A stretch of 64,000 nt of DNA from Hormiphora californensis (taxonomy: Eukaryota; Ctenophora; Tentaculata; Cydippida; Pleurobrachiidae). Below the pieces are notes generated by a model, which saw only the letters and a list, made by a program, of their open reading frames with translations, was not told where the DNA came from and did not search any database. Position numbers and translations under genes: made by a program. Below, in pieces: positions 45,001 to 57,400 of the stretch. The stretch is from NCBI GenBank assembly GCA_020137815.1, contig CM035357.1:4576996-4640995 (forward strand). Direction: 5' to 3'. The number at the start of each line of letters is the position of its first letter. Within the stretch, counting starts at the first letter, position 1.

Positions 45001-46223
45001 GTTCTAACAAAAACCAGTGTTCTAGAGAATTGTCTGGCGAACATTTTGGTTACAAGATTGACGTTCCAAGTCTTACCAATCGTCAGATATATCGTCCTAA
45101 AGTCAAAAATACGTGTTCAAGAAATCCGACCGGGGTTCACGTTTTGAAAAGTTCACAAATGCAAAGTTGCTCGGATCACATTGCATCCCTCATAAGAGTT
45201 GTGGGAAATTGTCTGGCGGTCATTTTGGTACCCGAGTTTTTGTCCTAGCTCAATGTTTAGAGTGTCTTATGACTGTCTAAAGACGAAATTCAACCAGCAT
45301 TTTTGAGGGGATCACGTGTCATCAACAAATGGGTAAAATGATTTGAAATTTACAAGAGCTTCATTGGAATCGTCTAAGGTTCATTTTGATACCATGGTTT
45401 TTTCCATAGCTCTACGTTTAAGCTACGTTATGACTGTAGGAACATGAAGATTTTTCTATGCTGAGTCTTAGTTGGTATCGGCTCACAACCCCTAATTAGG
45501 TGGCTCGGTGTCGTGTGTAATCCCATGATAATCAGCACATATCGTCTCAATTTCATCTAGGCACTTGACAGGGTTGTTATGACGATTTGGCAAGGCCCCT
45601 GTTAATGTGTAGGATACGCAAGTGGTCTATCTCAACCCTATCATGCACTAAGATGTTATTCAAGCAGCTATGAGCTTCATAACAGGGCAAAATGCAATGC
45701 GATACCTGAGATCACTTTTGGGAAAATTCCAGTTCTGACAGTCCTAAGACACTCTAAACATTGAGCTAGGATAAAAACCCGGGTACCAAAATGACCGCCA
45801 GACAATTTCCTACAACTCTTATGAGGGATGCAATGTGATCCGAGCAACTTTGCATTTGTGAATTTTTCAAAACGTGAACCCCGGTCGGATTTCATGAACA
45901 CGTAATTTTGACTTTACGACGATATATATCTGACGATTGGTAAGACTTGGAAAGTCAATCTTGCAACCAAAATGTTCGCCAGACAATTCTCTAGAACACT
46001 GGTTTTTGTTAGAACCATTTTGACTAATTTTTCGATGAGTTTTGGTTAGTTTAATGGAGCCCGGTCATGACCCAAAATCGCAGGTGATGCAAAGACAGTG
46101 GGACACCCTGTATAATGTTAACTCACGTGTTGCTATGGTAACATGGTGCCCTGCTTTGACCAGTCTATCAACAACATAGCGTCCAATCTGGCCACTTCCC
46201 CCTCCCACTAAAACTTTTTTCAT
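40084..46223 (-). CDS. SDR39U1: SDR39U1-type epimerase-family protein (TIGR01777/YfcH-like)
   Basis: Eight exons: 46223-46127, 44723-44632, 44534-44413, 44290-44208, 41992-41857, 41668-41565, 41298-41158, 40352-40084, summing to 1044 nt (347 residues). The N-terminus MKKVLVGGGSGQIGRYVVD is the Rossmann GxxGxxG dinucleotide-binding loop of extended short-chain dehydrogenases. Family landmarks follow in order: DVVINLTGHTIGAPGLW, CFISASAVGVYENG (the YxxxK tyrosine region is diverged), PFPWIHVHDAVSAV, APNVNTNTDLAHALG, and the C-terminal DUF1731-like PRVAPGKLVDSGFEFAHPEL. Substrate is unknown for the animal family. It starts 203 bases after the PLD-like stop. Intron 1 carries a 1.2-kb foldback and a pogo-like MITE; intron 4 carries a seven-helix receptor gene on the other strand. 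Confidence 0.93.
40426..40579. repeat. Branched (cloverleaf-like) multi-hairpin element
   Basis: An outer stem TGCTATAACACC (40426-40437) with GGTGTTATAGCA (40568-40579) is continued by GTGTATC/GATACAC (40441-40447, 40557-40563). It encloses three separate hairpins, at 40450-40478, 40485-40517 and 40521-40554, each beginning ATATCG and ending CGATAT. It could form a five-way junction. It lies in the last intron of the SDR gene. Confidence 0.85.
40580..41104. mobile_element. MITE with TATAACGCCCACTGC ends
   Basis: A perfect 15-bp inverted pair at 40580-40594 and 41090-41104. The interior is AT-rich with GA/CA tracts and a CCCGCTACCGCGCGGG hairpin near 41052. It abuts the branched element. Intronic. 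Confidence 0.65.
42029..42060. repeat. (AG)n microsatellite followed by poly-G
   Basis: About 15 AG units, then a run of G at 42061-42071 and GATA-type repeats to about 42140. Confidence 0.9.
43136..44122 (+). CDS. Seven-transmembrane receptor, rhodopsin-class-like, nested in SDR intron 4
   Basis: A single open frame of 328 residues from ATG 43136 to TAA 44122. Seven hydrophobic segments are visible, beginning near LDIALGIIFILLTFLSYAL, LHMGLCFWNFLINM, VVIPQNMSCVIYALLSIDLLL, HWGVCMVQSFALATVY, LLLIATLFGIGFLHSVISFIV, FILNFGSVTFSASFAFVIYSL and TCTAAIDPLILVLF. The usual E/DRY is replaced by a LKV after SIDL, and NPxxY by DPLILVL, so G-protein coupling cannot be assumed from motifs. TM1 also lacks the GN signature. 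CTTTACAG nine bases before the ATG suggests a 5' untranslated exon or spliced leader site. The whole gene lies in an intron of the minus-strand SDR gene. Confidence 0.75.
   Translation: MSQTEVLFGRFIPSLDIALGIIFILLTFLSYALNPLVFHFYLRKEPHTSCTLLHMGLCFWNFLINMTRPVVVGASFLSPASLNETAAPIWQTVLTSWVVIPQNMSCVIYALLSIDLLLKVVRPFYKIHKHHLQLYHWGVCMVQSFALATVYFMEQGDVNWIMAMGHVYPQLAARDKLSRLLLIATLFGIGFLHSVISFIVTIATAVSLATQTFLSPITSKSLQVKLVKLFILNFGSVTFSASFAFVIYSLGKVFSLNMANGDPRIGEVREMTFWGTLFVRTCTAAIDPLILVLFNRVLTKKTLRLLFFRKVISMKRNNNYTMDEIVPN
44755..44897. mobile_element. Pogo-like MITE
   Basis: CAGTAGGACCCCGATTTAAC and TAAATCGGGGTCCGACTG ends with TA on both sides (44753-44754, 44898-44899). Core AACAGTATTTGACCCC and CCGAGCATCCC match other copies. 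It lies in SDR intron 1. Confidence 0.9.
44906..46110. mobile_element. Foldback element with TA target duplication (1205 bp)
   Basis: Ends CAGGGTGTCCCACTGTC and its complement, flanked by TA at 44904-44905 and 46111-46112. Arms of about 390 bases (44906 to ~45290 and ~45725 to 46110) match with scattered differences; the centre is unique. TA duplication suggests Tc1/mariner-superfamily mobilisation. It fills most of SDR intron 1, ending 15 bases from the exon 1 donor. Confidence 0.92.
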
Positions 46224-46425
46224 GGCCCTGCTAACTTATTACATTGCTGTAGAAATCAACATTGTAGAGGGACTCCAAAAATAAAAGACTAGACACAGTT
46301 ATTATCAAAATTTATAACACAAGTCACAACTCACAATCATCACCAAAAATTACAAAAGCACGTAAAAATCAACCAAAACACGTAAAAATCAACCAAAACA
46401 CGTTTGAATATACTGAAAATAAAAG

Positions 46426-47919
46426 TTAAAACACTAAATCACTCCTCCAAGGATGAAGCTTATTCGCGTAAGGAGAGCCCCAATCCCTAGCAAAAACTTT
46501 TTCGAGCCGATCACAAATCCCACAACTACCCGCCCTCTGAATCACTGCACTTATTCCTGCCGTATTCACAAAATAATCCCCCGACCAGTTACTTGTTGAC
46601 ACAAACACATGTTTATCGGTTACCACAAACTTTGCATGATTAACCCGGGCAAACTGTAGCGATTTCTGGGCGGGTGTGAATGTAGGTATTTCCATGATTC
46701 TCACCTCAACCGAAACACGGTGGTGGTTAGTGCCATTTATGGCAGCCAGACTCGAGAGGTAGTTATACATGTCTGGATTCGAGAGGTAGTGTTTGGGAAA
46801 GATGGAGACAAGGAGGGAGACCTTCACTCCACGATCAAAAGCAGCCGAGCGGAGAGCGTCATCAATTCGAGGCCAATAGTAGGGACTTTCCACATACATC
46901 ACAAGAGGAAAGTAGTCCATTACTTCAATGGAAATGAACTTTTCAGCAGAGTTCAGGACATGCAGCAGCCCATCAATATCGTTAGTACGAGATTTGGTGC
47001 AAAATGGTGGTGGGCTGGAACCCAGGAACAGTGAGATACCCTCCTTCTCCTGAGCAGGTTTAATGATCATAGGGTTTTGTAGATTGTACTGAGTGTCCCA
47101 CATTCCAGCTGGTAGAGGGATGGGATGATCCGAGAAGTACCAGTAGACTTCAAACATCTTCTGCAAATCTTGGGCAATGGTAGGACAGTTCCGACCGAAT
47201 AGCCCCATCTCTTTAACCTGCCGGAGACTCTGCCAATCCATGTTTGCTGACCCAACATAGAAATGAAGTCCATCAGCCACCCATAGTTTGGTGTGAATGA
47301 TGCCTGACCCCAACAACTTAGCAACGTCTATGTATTTCAGATTTATTGAACCAGCAGCAGATAAATCAGCAGTATCCTTATCGGGGAATGAGGAATCGGG
47401 AGTGTTGTGGACTACTCGAATTCTCCCTCCTGATTTAGCTAAGTAGAGACCCTTATCATGAATTCCTTTGTAGACAGAAGCACCATCACTTTCAGAGCCG
47501 TCACCTGAGGGAATATTACGAAGTTTTAAAAAACAAGCAATGGAGTTACATAGCTCATAATCACAGCACTGGTAAGCGCCCCGGGCGAATAATAGAGATG
47601 AATGGTAACATACAATATGGTTCCACACAATATATATTGGTTACACACGAGATATATATGGTTACACCCCATTACACCTAATTATACCTGGCGGTTTGTC
47701 TGGTCGGAGGGAGAAGTAAAACTCAGCAATATTCAGTTCATCCTTAGCCAGATCAATCAACTTCAGCAAGGCAGCAGTAGTGGCAAGATTAGTGACTGGG
47801 TCAGTGAATGTTAGGTTATCAGGGATAGTTTCTACAAGTACCAACTCCTCACAGTCCCCCAACTTGGGTTCAATCTCCAAGGGTTGGACCACATGGAACA
47901 GAAGTAGGAGAAAGAGCAT
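46426..47919 (-). CDS. PLD3/PLD4-type phospholipase D-family protein
   Basis: Two exons, 47919-47688 and 47504-46426, total 1311 nt (436 residues). An N-terminal hydrophobic stretch (MLFLLLLFHVVQPL) acts as signal peptide or anchor. Both HKD catalytic motifs are intact: HTKLWVADG followed by GSANMDWQSL, and NHAKFVVTD followed by STSNWSGDYF. SLRPDKP, SSPPPFC and ARDWGSPYANKL also align with vertebrate PLD3/4, which act as 5' exonucleases on single-stranded nucleic acid in lysosomes; the same role here is inferred from family membership. The start is four bases after CTCTCAG, an acceptor-like site. The stop lies 203 bases ahead of the SDR start. Confidence 0.94.
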
Positions 47920-47947
47920 AGTACTGAGAGATGGTGAAATTAGTGAA

Positions 47948-47953
47948 TTTATT
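47948..47953 (-). promoter_or_regulatory. Candidate poly(A) signal of the IDH3B-like gene
   Basis: AATAAA on the minus strand, about 375 bases after the last IDH3B stop and about 30 bases before the PLD-like start. Confidence 0.4.
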
Positions 47954-47965
47954 AATAAAGTCTGC

Positions 47966-48124
47966 CCTTTATCGGGCTGTTCGGGGAAAGGGTTTTGACC
48001 GGTAAATCGGGGTGCCCGGTATATCGGGGTAAATTACCGTTAATTTCCTATATCGGGGGAATTTTATCCCCCCGGTAAATCGGTGTTCCGGTAAATCGGG
48101 GCCTGGTAAATCGGGGTCCGACTG
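47966..48124. mobile_element. Pogo-like MITE with degraded left end
   Basis: The right end is CGGGGTCCGACTG plus TA. The end motif GGTAAATCGGGG recurs four or five times across the element. It lies between the IDH3B-like and PLD-like genes. Confidence 0.8.
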
Positions 48125-48329
48125 TATATATAATTGGGATAGACGGTATATTGGTAGATCGGACTTAGGAGTCTGACTCCAATGTATCGAAACAAGAAAA
48201 TAGAAAACACGATGGTTGGTGTCGGTGGAAATATGGGATGTATATATTACAAGATGCACAAATAAATGTTAGTCGTATGAAAATGAAGATTTAGCTCTCT
48301 CTCTCCCAGTCCATGAATATAACAACTCC

Positions 48330-48436
48330 TTATGCCAGACTATCTACTTCCGCTAGAATAGCTTTGGTCATGTCGTGAGTAGAAGCATTCCCACCAAGGT
48401 CGATAGTCAGACATGATCGTTTGTTCAAAACGTTAT
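48330..48436 (-). CDS. IDH3B: IDH3B-like alternative last exon 8b (distal)
   Basis: An acceptor TTATTTTCAG then a phase-1 exon of 107 nt ending TAA 48330-48332. It reads [21 protein letters not shown] and closes EVDSLA. The DLGG core matches the family C-terminus but the upstream KxRTRD-type basic segment is changed to KRSCLTID. Total protein with this exon: 361 residues. Confidence 0.8.
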
Positions 48437-51400
48437 CTGAAAATAATGAGCCAGTTAGATAAAAGTTTGAAATCTTAGTTTCTCTACCCACAAAGCTTGA
48501 GGAAAAGTGATGTAATGCAGTACCATTTGATGAGCCCACTATATTATATACAGTCGGACCCCGATTTAGTGGCATCCTCGGGGAAAAAAATCCTGCCACT
48601 AAATCGGGGTGCCACTAAATCGGGGTCAAATAATGTTAATTTCCTATATATATCGGGGGGAAAAATACTGCCACTAAATCGGGGTGCCACTAAATCGGGG
48701 CCACTAAATCGGGGTCCGACTGTATACAGATACACATGTTTTTACCAAAAATTAACATTTTTATTAAAACGCACATAAATATCCCGACATAACATTTTTA
48801 TCAAAACGTACATTTATCCCGACATAACATTTGGCTATTATTGCCAAAATTTTTGAAGAAAAAAAGAGAGCGTGTTATGCAAATGGTGTGGCAAAAATGC
48901 AAGTGAATCATGCATAGCAGCGGTACAGCAGTTTAGGGGAGGATTATTATATATTAATTTACACCACAAATCTGTGTAAACCTCTGGCTACTGATTCTTG
49001 TAAAGAGTATCAAGCTCAGTCAGGAAGGCCCTTGTCATCTCTGGAGTGGTACAGGAGCCCCCGAGGTCCCGAGTCTGAACCTCCCCTCGGTTAATAACAT
49101 TCTCTGTGGTAGGGTTAGTGATGCATTTAACATGTATCTTAACATGCTTTTACCATGTCTTAGAACATGTATTTTAAGGTCAGATGGTGATTGGGGGCAG
49201 ATGCCGAAAGTTACTTTTTATACCCCTGGACCACCTCACCCTCTGGCCTTCACATGTTTCAGTTTTCTATATAGCCGGGGTAATACCCCCACCACCGCCC
49301 TACTTACTGACTGATTTGATGAGAAGATCACCGGCCTCATGAAGCTGGAGGTGTTTCAACATGAAGGCGCTACTGAGGACCATGGCAGCCGGGTTAGCAA
49401 CGTACATTCCCTTCATTTCCATCCAGGTATGCCTTGAGAGTGGGAGGTGTTGTTAGTTGCTTGACGGGGGTGTACGGACTGCTCAAGGGAAGTTAATCCA
49501 TCCGGTAAATACTTTACATAACACTGAATAACTACCTGGCACCAGGCTCAAACACGGCAATGTCCTCTCCGTAACTCTTCGATGGTACAACACCGGCTCC
49601 TCCTACTAGGCCAGCAGCCAGGTTCGACACCAGGTTACCGTACAGATTGGGCATAACCTGAGTAGGTCAGATTATTAGATAGCGAATAGTTATTTCTCGC
49701 TATAGGGTTGTTCAATCATTGATCGAGGAGGGGGGGTAGGGGGCTATAGAGATAAAAACAGCCGTTCTAGAACATACCAAATGACTGATTCTTAATTGAA
49801 TACTGCTAAATCGTTGTTTTAGAACATACCATGACATCGAATTGCTGGGGGTTAATGACAAGTTGCTGACAAGTATTATCAACAATCTGTTCCTCGTACT
49901 CAATCATTGGGTAGTCCTCGGACACCTAATCAGTAACGAGGGGATATATTAATTCCAAGTGGATCTAAGACAATTCGAATTAAGAAAGATTTGGGGAATA
50001 ATCAACTGAACTGAAGATACAGATAATACGGATTGACTTACCTCTTTGCAACAAGCTTTGAAAAGTCCATCACTGAGCTTCATGATATTAGCCTTGTGAA
50101 TACAGGTAACCTTCTTCCTGTTGTGTTCCCGGGCATAATCAAAGGCAAACTTGGCAATTCTCATCGATTTTTCTCGGGTGATGATTTTCAAAGATTCCAC
50201 AACACCGGATACTGACTCGTGTTCGAGAGAGCTGTACTCGCCTTCTGTATTTTCTCGAATTGCAATCAGATCAATACCTTTGGAGAGAAACAAAAGTTAA
50301 CAATTTAAAAGTTAACAATTCCTGGCTTTTACACCATCCCTTGCACCTCCAGGAGATCTCCCGGGGACGTCGCCCAGTTAACAATCCATAACTTTAATGT
50401 TAGAAAACACGCTAAGTTTTAACTTGAAACTTTGTACACATATCTGGCATAAGCTCAACAACATTGTGTCAAAATTTCAGAACCATTGGAATCAAGGTGC
50501 CGGAGAAATCTAAGATTTAAGACCCTCCCTTTTTATTGGCCCACGCGGCACGCGTTAGTACCTGTGTGGTGGGTTTGAATTCCTTCGAAGCTCATACATC
50601 GAACCACGTTGGCGTAAACATCAAGGCCACCACGGAACTCGAGGTTGTGGTGTCGGAAATCAGCAGATCTGTTGATAACACCTGTAACAAGATTATTTGC
50701 GTTATAATTTTCAAACGCTGAATTTCGCTGCCGGTGTCAAGCTGTGAAGAAAGGAAATCATGGCCTTAACTCGCGGTGGTAGCTGGCAAATAAATAAATA
50801 ATGAAGATGGAGGTGATGATGGATAACTAAAAACAGTTCACGATACAATCTGTATTTACCTTTGAGTCCAACACCATTTCGTTTCAGTGACTTTATAGCA
50901 TAATCAAATGATCCCTCATCCTTCATTTGTTCCCTGTTTAGCTCAATCTTCTCAAACTCAACAGGCACGGCCATCTCCTTGAAAATCGTGGTGACCGACT
51001 CTGCTAGTTCGGGGCCAACACCATCGCCTGCAAAGGGTTATCATGACATGAGAAAGATATCCATTGAAAAGTGGTATTGTATTGTATGTGCTGTGAATTA
51101 AGGATCCTAAATCCTAGAAAATTTGTCCGAAAAAAGCGTGTCACACAGCTATAACAAATAAGCAAAGAGAATCCAGAACTATCTTTTTAGCCTCACCAGG
51201 AATAAGCGTTACCAAGGCTGGACCTTTCCTAAAGGCTGTCAAGGGATCGTCAAGAAACTGTTTTGAGCTAAATTGATTAACCAACCAAAGTAATATATAT
51301 CATTCGGGGCCTGTAGTAGAGTCGATAACTACATCGACCTCTCCCAATTGTTCCAGTTTTTGTCACATCTGTTTGGAGCCTCGACACGACCTCTAAACAG

Positions 51401-54400
51401 GTGTTACTTTTTCACAAACTTTTTTCATCTTGGTGTAATCAGCAGTTGAAATGTTGTTAATCATAACAAAAACCTAACTATTTTTTTTCAACTTGGGGTA
51501 AAACCATGGGTGTCAAAAGTTAGCTCTAGCTCCCCTGAGTAACCATCCGGAGACTCTAAGAGATATTTCAAGCCGTTCTCCTGTAATCATTAATCCCGGT
51601 AGAGCACATATTTGAGTATGGACGTACGTGCAATTGCCTACAACCTCGACTTTAATGTATAACGTTAATGTGCGTCTCTCTCTTTTCTCCCCCTTGAGAA
51701 AGAGTTATCTCGCGCGGCGCAACCGCACGTGCGGTTTTTCCAGAGAGAGTGAGAGACATACAATAACATGTAAACAGCCTGCCAGCGCTCACGTACGTCC
51801 GCATTGTATTTTTTTCTCCACCGGGATTAATGATTACGGGAGAACGGCTTGAAATATCTCTTAGAGTCTCCGGATGGTTACTCAGGGGACCTAGAGCTAA
51901 CTTTTGACACCCATGGTTTTACCCCAAGTTGAAAAAAAATAGTTCGGTTTTTGTTATGATTAACAACATTTCAACTGTTGATTACATCATGATGAAAACA
52001 GTTTGTGAAAAAGTAATACCTGTTTAGAGGTCGTGTCGAGGCTCCAAACAGATGTAACAAAAACTGGAACAATTGGGAGAGGTCGATGTAGTTATCGACT
52101 CTACTACTGGCAAGGCCCCCCGACCCGAACATAACCCAATCTCAACCCATCCCCCCTAAAACAACGGGGCCGAGCCGACAGGCCCTCTATAACAGATGCC
52201 AAAAAACCATAACCATATAAACCATAGATATTTTTAGAGTGAAAGTTTTGAAGCCCCCTGAAGTAGTAGAGAGGTGTTCTATGGCTCGTTGGAAAGGTCT
52301 CGAGGTCCCGCGTGGCATAGGGAGTGTGGCGATGGCCATACCCAAACCTATAAGGGGTAGGACGCGAAAAACAGTCAAAATAAGGGGTATGCTGAACTCG
52401 GCAATTAGAAGCAGTAGAAAGGTGTTCTAGGGTGCGTTCGAAAGCTCTCGAGGTACTGAAGTAATTGGAATGTAATTGGAAGTAATTACATGTAATTAAA
52501 ATGTAATTACATGTAATTAAAGGGTAATTACATGTAATTAAAAGGTCTAAATGACCCCAAATGACAATTTAGACATATTTTGACATATTTGGAGGCCCTG
52601 AGACCAGCGGGTGGCCAAATTTAATCAGCTGCGTATGGGCTTATATGGCACCTCCTTGACAACCCCCTCTATTTGCACGTGTGGATACTACATACTCATC
52701 ACGCCACGCATTCCTACTTTATGATTGAGACTAGAAAGTTCGTTGAAGTAGAGTACCTGTTGACCTGAATACCCACACTCTCCCTCACCCAGGAGCACCC
52801 CTCTCACCCGCTGTACCAACCCGCACGTGCAACCTACCATACCCCTCTCAGGGCACCTCCTTGGCAACCCCCCTCTATTTGCACGTGCGGGTACTAAGCT
52901 ACATCGCGACGTTCATTTCTACTTCATAATATAGACTAGAAAGCCCGTTGAAGTAGAGCGTCCGTTGACCTGAATCCCGTCACTCTCCCTCACCCAGGAG
53001 CACCCCTCTCACCCGCTGCACCAACCCGCACGGTCAGCTTTCAATCACCCACTATGTAGGGGCTATATGGCACCTCCTTGACAACCCCCTCTATTTGCAC
53101 GTGTGGATACTACATCATACTCACGACGTTCATTTCTACTTTAGAAAGCCCGTTGAAGTAGAGCACCCGTTGACCCGAATCCCCACACTTTCCCTTACCC
53201 AGGAGCACCGCTCTAACCCGCTGCACCAACCCGCACGTGCAGCCTTTAATCACCAATGTGGATACTACATCATACTCACGACGTTCATTTCATTAAGGAT
53301 ATTATATCATGTTGCTTAATAATATCCCGGGCCGGTAATTGCTGTACAGCCGGTCTCTAGATTTTAGAAGTGAAACGAAAAAGTTGGTGATTTTCACTCA
53401 ACGTCAAAATCTGAGTTTTTTCTCAAATTTCGTCACCCATTTGATGGACAACACACGCTAACCTGTGACCACTCTGGTGCCTACCACCGTCAACCGTGCC
53501 GCAGTTGAACTGACAGAGATAATTGTCAGTGGTCACACTAGGTAGCGTGTGTTGTCCATCAAATGTTAAGTTCCCGGAAGATCTTCCAAATGTTTGAATT
53601 ACTTCATGGACAAAATTACACGAAGAATAATCTGAAGGGAAGGATTATGGGGGAAGTCACCGGCTAGTGCACGAGATTAAACTGCATGAAGAAAGTAAAT
53701 GATGCACTTTTAATACCTATATTTTTTGGGATTCCAATTATAGCATGCTTGTTACGATGGTGTGTTCAAAATAAATAAACAAAATTTGGGTTTTGGAGTA
53801 CAGGAATATGAGTAGGGGGAGCTCCGGAGCTGTAATAAAATCTTTTTTTTCTTAAAAGGTTATTTTTCCCTGACCGGGAGAGGCATAATCGCGGGCAAGA
53901 GAGGGTATAAATCGGAACGCTTGATATGTCATTTCCCCAGTCGATATAGATACCATGTCTTTTTGCCCCTTATTGATTAGCTCCAATAATTGCTTTCTGG
54001 GAAAGTGTTTTGTATCGCTTATTTTGATTGGTCGCTGTTTGTAGCTGCTTTATCGCGGGAGGTCTCCTCCATGCATGCAGCCAATCAACTCTTGCCATAT
54101 AATAACCTGTCGGAACGCTTGATATTAATAACTAATATTAAAATCATTTGCTCGTGTCATTTCCCCAGTCGATAACATGTCTTTTTGCCCCTTATTGATT
54201 AGCTCCAATAATTGCTTTCAGGCCAGGGAAAGTGTTTTGTATCGCTTATTTTTATTGGTCGTCGGTCGTAGCAGCTTTATCGCGGGAGGTCTCCTACAGC
54301 CAATCAACTCTTGCCATATAATAACCTATCGGAACGCTTGATTTATGCATATTAAATTCGTTTACTTAGACCTGCAATTGTGAATATTTAGGACAGGAAA

Positions 54401-57400
54401 CTTTTTTTAGAAAAACACCTTCTAACGTTTGAGAGGGTATAAATCGGAACGCTTGTTCTGCATATTAAAATTATTTTGCTTTTTCTGGTCGTACATAGCT
54501 GCTTTAGCGCGGGAGGTATCCTCTATCGGAATGCTTGATTTATGCATATTAAATTCATTGATTACTCAAACTAATTGCGAATATTTAGGACATTTAGGAC
54601 ATTAGGACCCCTGCTCTTTGATGACCGCTGATTGCTTTTGATATTGGAGCCCAGATCGATCGTTACAGATAGTGCAATATCAACTTTAAGACAGAAACTC
54701 TAATCAAGTTGTATCAAATCGTATATTTTATTAAAATATACGATTTGATAGAATCAATGATACGACTTGATTAGAGTTTTTGTCTTGCCACCACGCCTAG
54801 TATTTTAAGTTTTACTAAAAGCCCGTTGAAGTAGAGCACCCGTTGACTCGAATACCCACACTCCTCCTCACCCAGGAGCACCCCTCTCACCCGCTGCACC
54901 AACCCGCACGTGCTGCCTTCAATCACCCGCTGCGTTATAGAGGCTATGGCACCTCCTTGACAACCCCCTCTCAGTTTGCACGTGTGGATAGGTCATCACG
55001 ACGTTCATTGCTACTTTATAATATAGACTAGAAAGCCCGTTGAAGTAGAGCACCCGTTGACTCGAATCCCCACACTCTCCCTCACCCAGGAGCACCCCTC
55101 TCACCCGCTGCATGCCAACCCACACGCGGTGCACCCTCTCAGGGCACCTCCTTGGCAACCCCCCTCTACTTGCACGTGTGGATAGGTCATACTCCTCTTC
55201 ATCGCGACTTGCAATCTGCATTTAAATGCATTTCTACTTTATAATTAAGGATAACTAGTAAGCCCGCTCGCCCTACGGGCGAATGTCGGGGATGGTCATA
55301 CAGTAAACTTAGCAAATAGTGTAGTATCATTTGAAATTTTTTAAATCAGTAAATTAACCAAAGAGATTCTTTCGACAGAAAAACCACGGGTCCTCTTTTG
55401 CCAAGTCCTGAAGTATTTTATGAAGGAGCACATTTGCAAAATACTTTCACGTATGACTGTCATTTCTTATTATAGTCAAATTTTTTATTTAAGCGACAGG
55501 CCGCCGCGCACTCAATTGGTTAATTGGTCATATCTCCGGTTCCTGATAAGATAAAGACTTGATCCTGGTTGCGTTGGAAAGATAAAAATTGTATCTTTCT
55601 AATGGCACCAAGAAATAGTCGCTAGCTTATCAGGAACCGGAAATCGATTTCAAGCGCTGCATTTTGATGCGCGGCGGCCTGTCGCTTAAATAAAAAATTG
55701 GACTTTAGTGCCATTGATACTTTGTTATTACGTGTATTGACAACGTTTTTTGAATAATAATCACCTCTTGTCACCAAAGTAATATATATCATTCGGGGCC
55801 TGGCAAGGCCCCCCGACCCGAACATAACCCAATCTCAACCCATCCCCCCTAAAACAACGGGGCCGAGCCGACAGGCCCTCTATAACAGATGCCAAAAAAC
55901 CATAACCATAACCATAGATATTTTTAGAGTGAAAGTTTTGAAGCCCCCTGAAGTAGTAGAGAGGTGTTCTATGGCTCGTTGGAAAGGTCTCGAGGTCCCG
56001 CGTGGCATAGGGAGTGTGGCGATGGCCATACCCAAACCTATTATTATATAACGGGTAGGACGCGAAAAACAGTCAAAATAAGGGGTATGCTGAACTCGGC
56101 AATTAGAAGCAGTAGAAAGGTGTTCTAGGGTGCGTTCGAAAGCTCTCGAGGTACTGAAGTAATTGGAATGTAATTGGAAGTAATTAAAATGTAATTACAT
56201 GTAATTAAAGGGTAATTACATGTAATTAAAAGGTCTAAATGACCCCAAATGACAATTTAGACATATTTTGACATATTTGGAGGCCCTGAGACCAGCGGGT
56301 GGCCAAATTTAATCAGCTGCGTATGGGCTTATATGGCACCTCCTTGACAACCCCCTCTATTTGCACGTGTGGATACTACATACTCATCACGCCACGCATT
56401 CCTACTTTATGATTGAGACTAGAAAGTTCGTTGAAGTAGAGTACCTGTTGACCTGAATACCCACACTCTCCCTCACCCAGGAGCACCCCTCTCACCCGCT
56501 GTACCAACCCGCACGTGCAACCTACCATACCCCTCTCAGGGCACCTCCTTGGCAACCCCCCTCTATTTGCACGTGCGGGTACTAAGCTACATCGCGACGT
56601 TCATTTCTACTTCATAATATAGACTAGAAAGCCCGTTGAAGTAGAGCGTCCGTTGACCTTTTACCGATCCCCGTCACTCTCCCTCACCCAGGAGCACCCC
56701 TCTCACCCGCTGCACCAACCCGCACGGTCAGCTTTCAATCACCCACTATGTAGGGGCTATATGGCACCTCCTTGACAACCCCCTCTATTTGCACGTGTGG
56801 ATACTACATCATACTCACGACGTTCATTTCTACTTTAGAAAGCCCGTTGAAGTAGAGCACCCGTTGACCCGAATCCCCACACTTTCCCTTACCCAGGAGC
56901 ACCGCTCTAACCCGCTGCACCAACCCGCACGTGCAGCCTTTAATCACCAATGTGGATACTACATCATACTCACGACGATGATGCACTTTTAATACCTATA
57001 TTTTTTGGGATTCCAATTATAGCATGCTTGTTACGATGGTGTGTTCAAAATAAATAAACAAAATTTGGGTTTTGGAGTACAGGAATATGAGTAGGGGGAG
57101 CTGTAATAAAATCTTTTTTTCTTAAAAGGTTATTTTTCCCTGACCGGGAGAGGCATAATCGCGGGCAAGAGAGGGTATAAATCGGAACGCTTGATATGTC
57201 ATTTCCCCAGTCGATATAGATACCATGTCTTTTTGCCCTTTATTGATTAGCTCCAATATTTCTTTCTGGGAAGTGTTTTGTATCGCTTATTTTGATTGGT
57301 CGCTGTTTGTAGCTGCTTTATCGCGGGAGGTCTCCTCCATGCATGCAGCCAATCAACTCTTGCCATATAATAACCTGTCGGAAACGCTTGATATTAATAA

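Larger units (their letters stand above)
51283..55772. repeat. Tandem duplication unit A (with a foldback inserted)
   Basis: Begins ACCAAAGTAATATATATCATTCGG and ends AATAATCACCTCTTGT. Apart from the foldback at 51313-52104 and about 415 bases at 53283-53697, it matches unit B almost base for base. Internal sub-repeats are a block with TTTGCACGTGTGGATACTAC of roughly 190 bp repeated several times, and a ~210-bp block with TATTGATTAGCTCCAATAAT and ATCGCGGGAGGTCTCCT. The unit ends in an inverted pair (about 55493-55688). Noncoding; it lies inside IDH3B intron 1. Confidence 0.9.
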
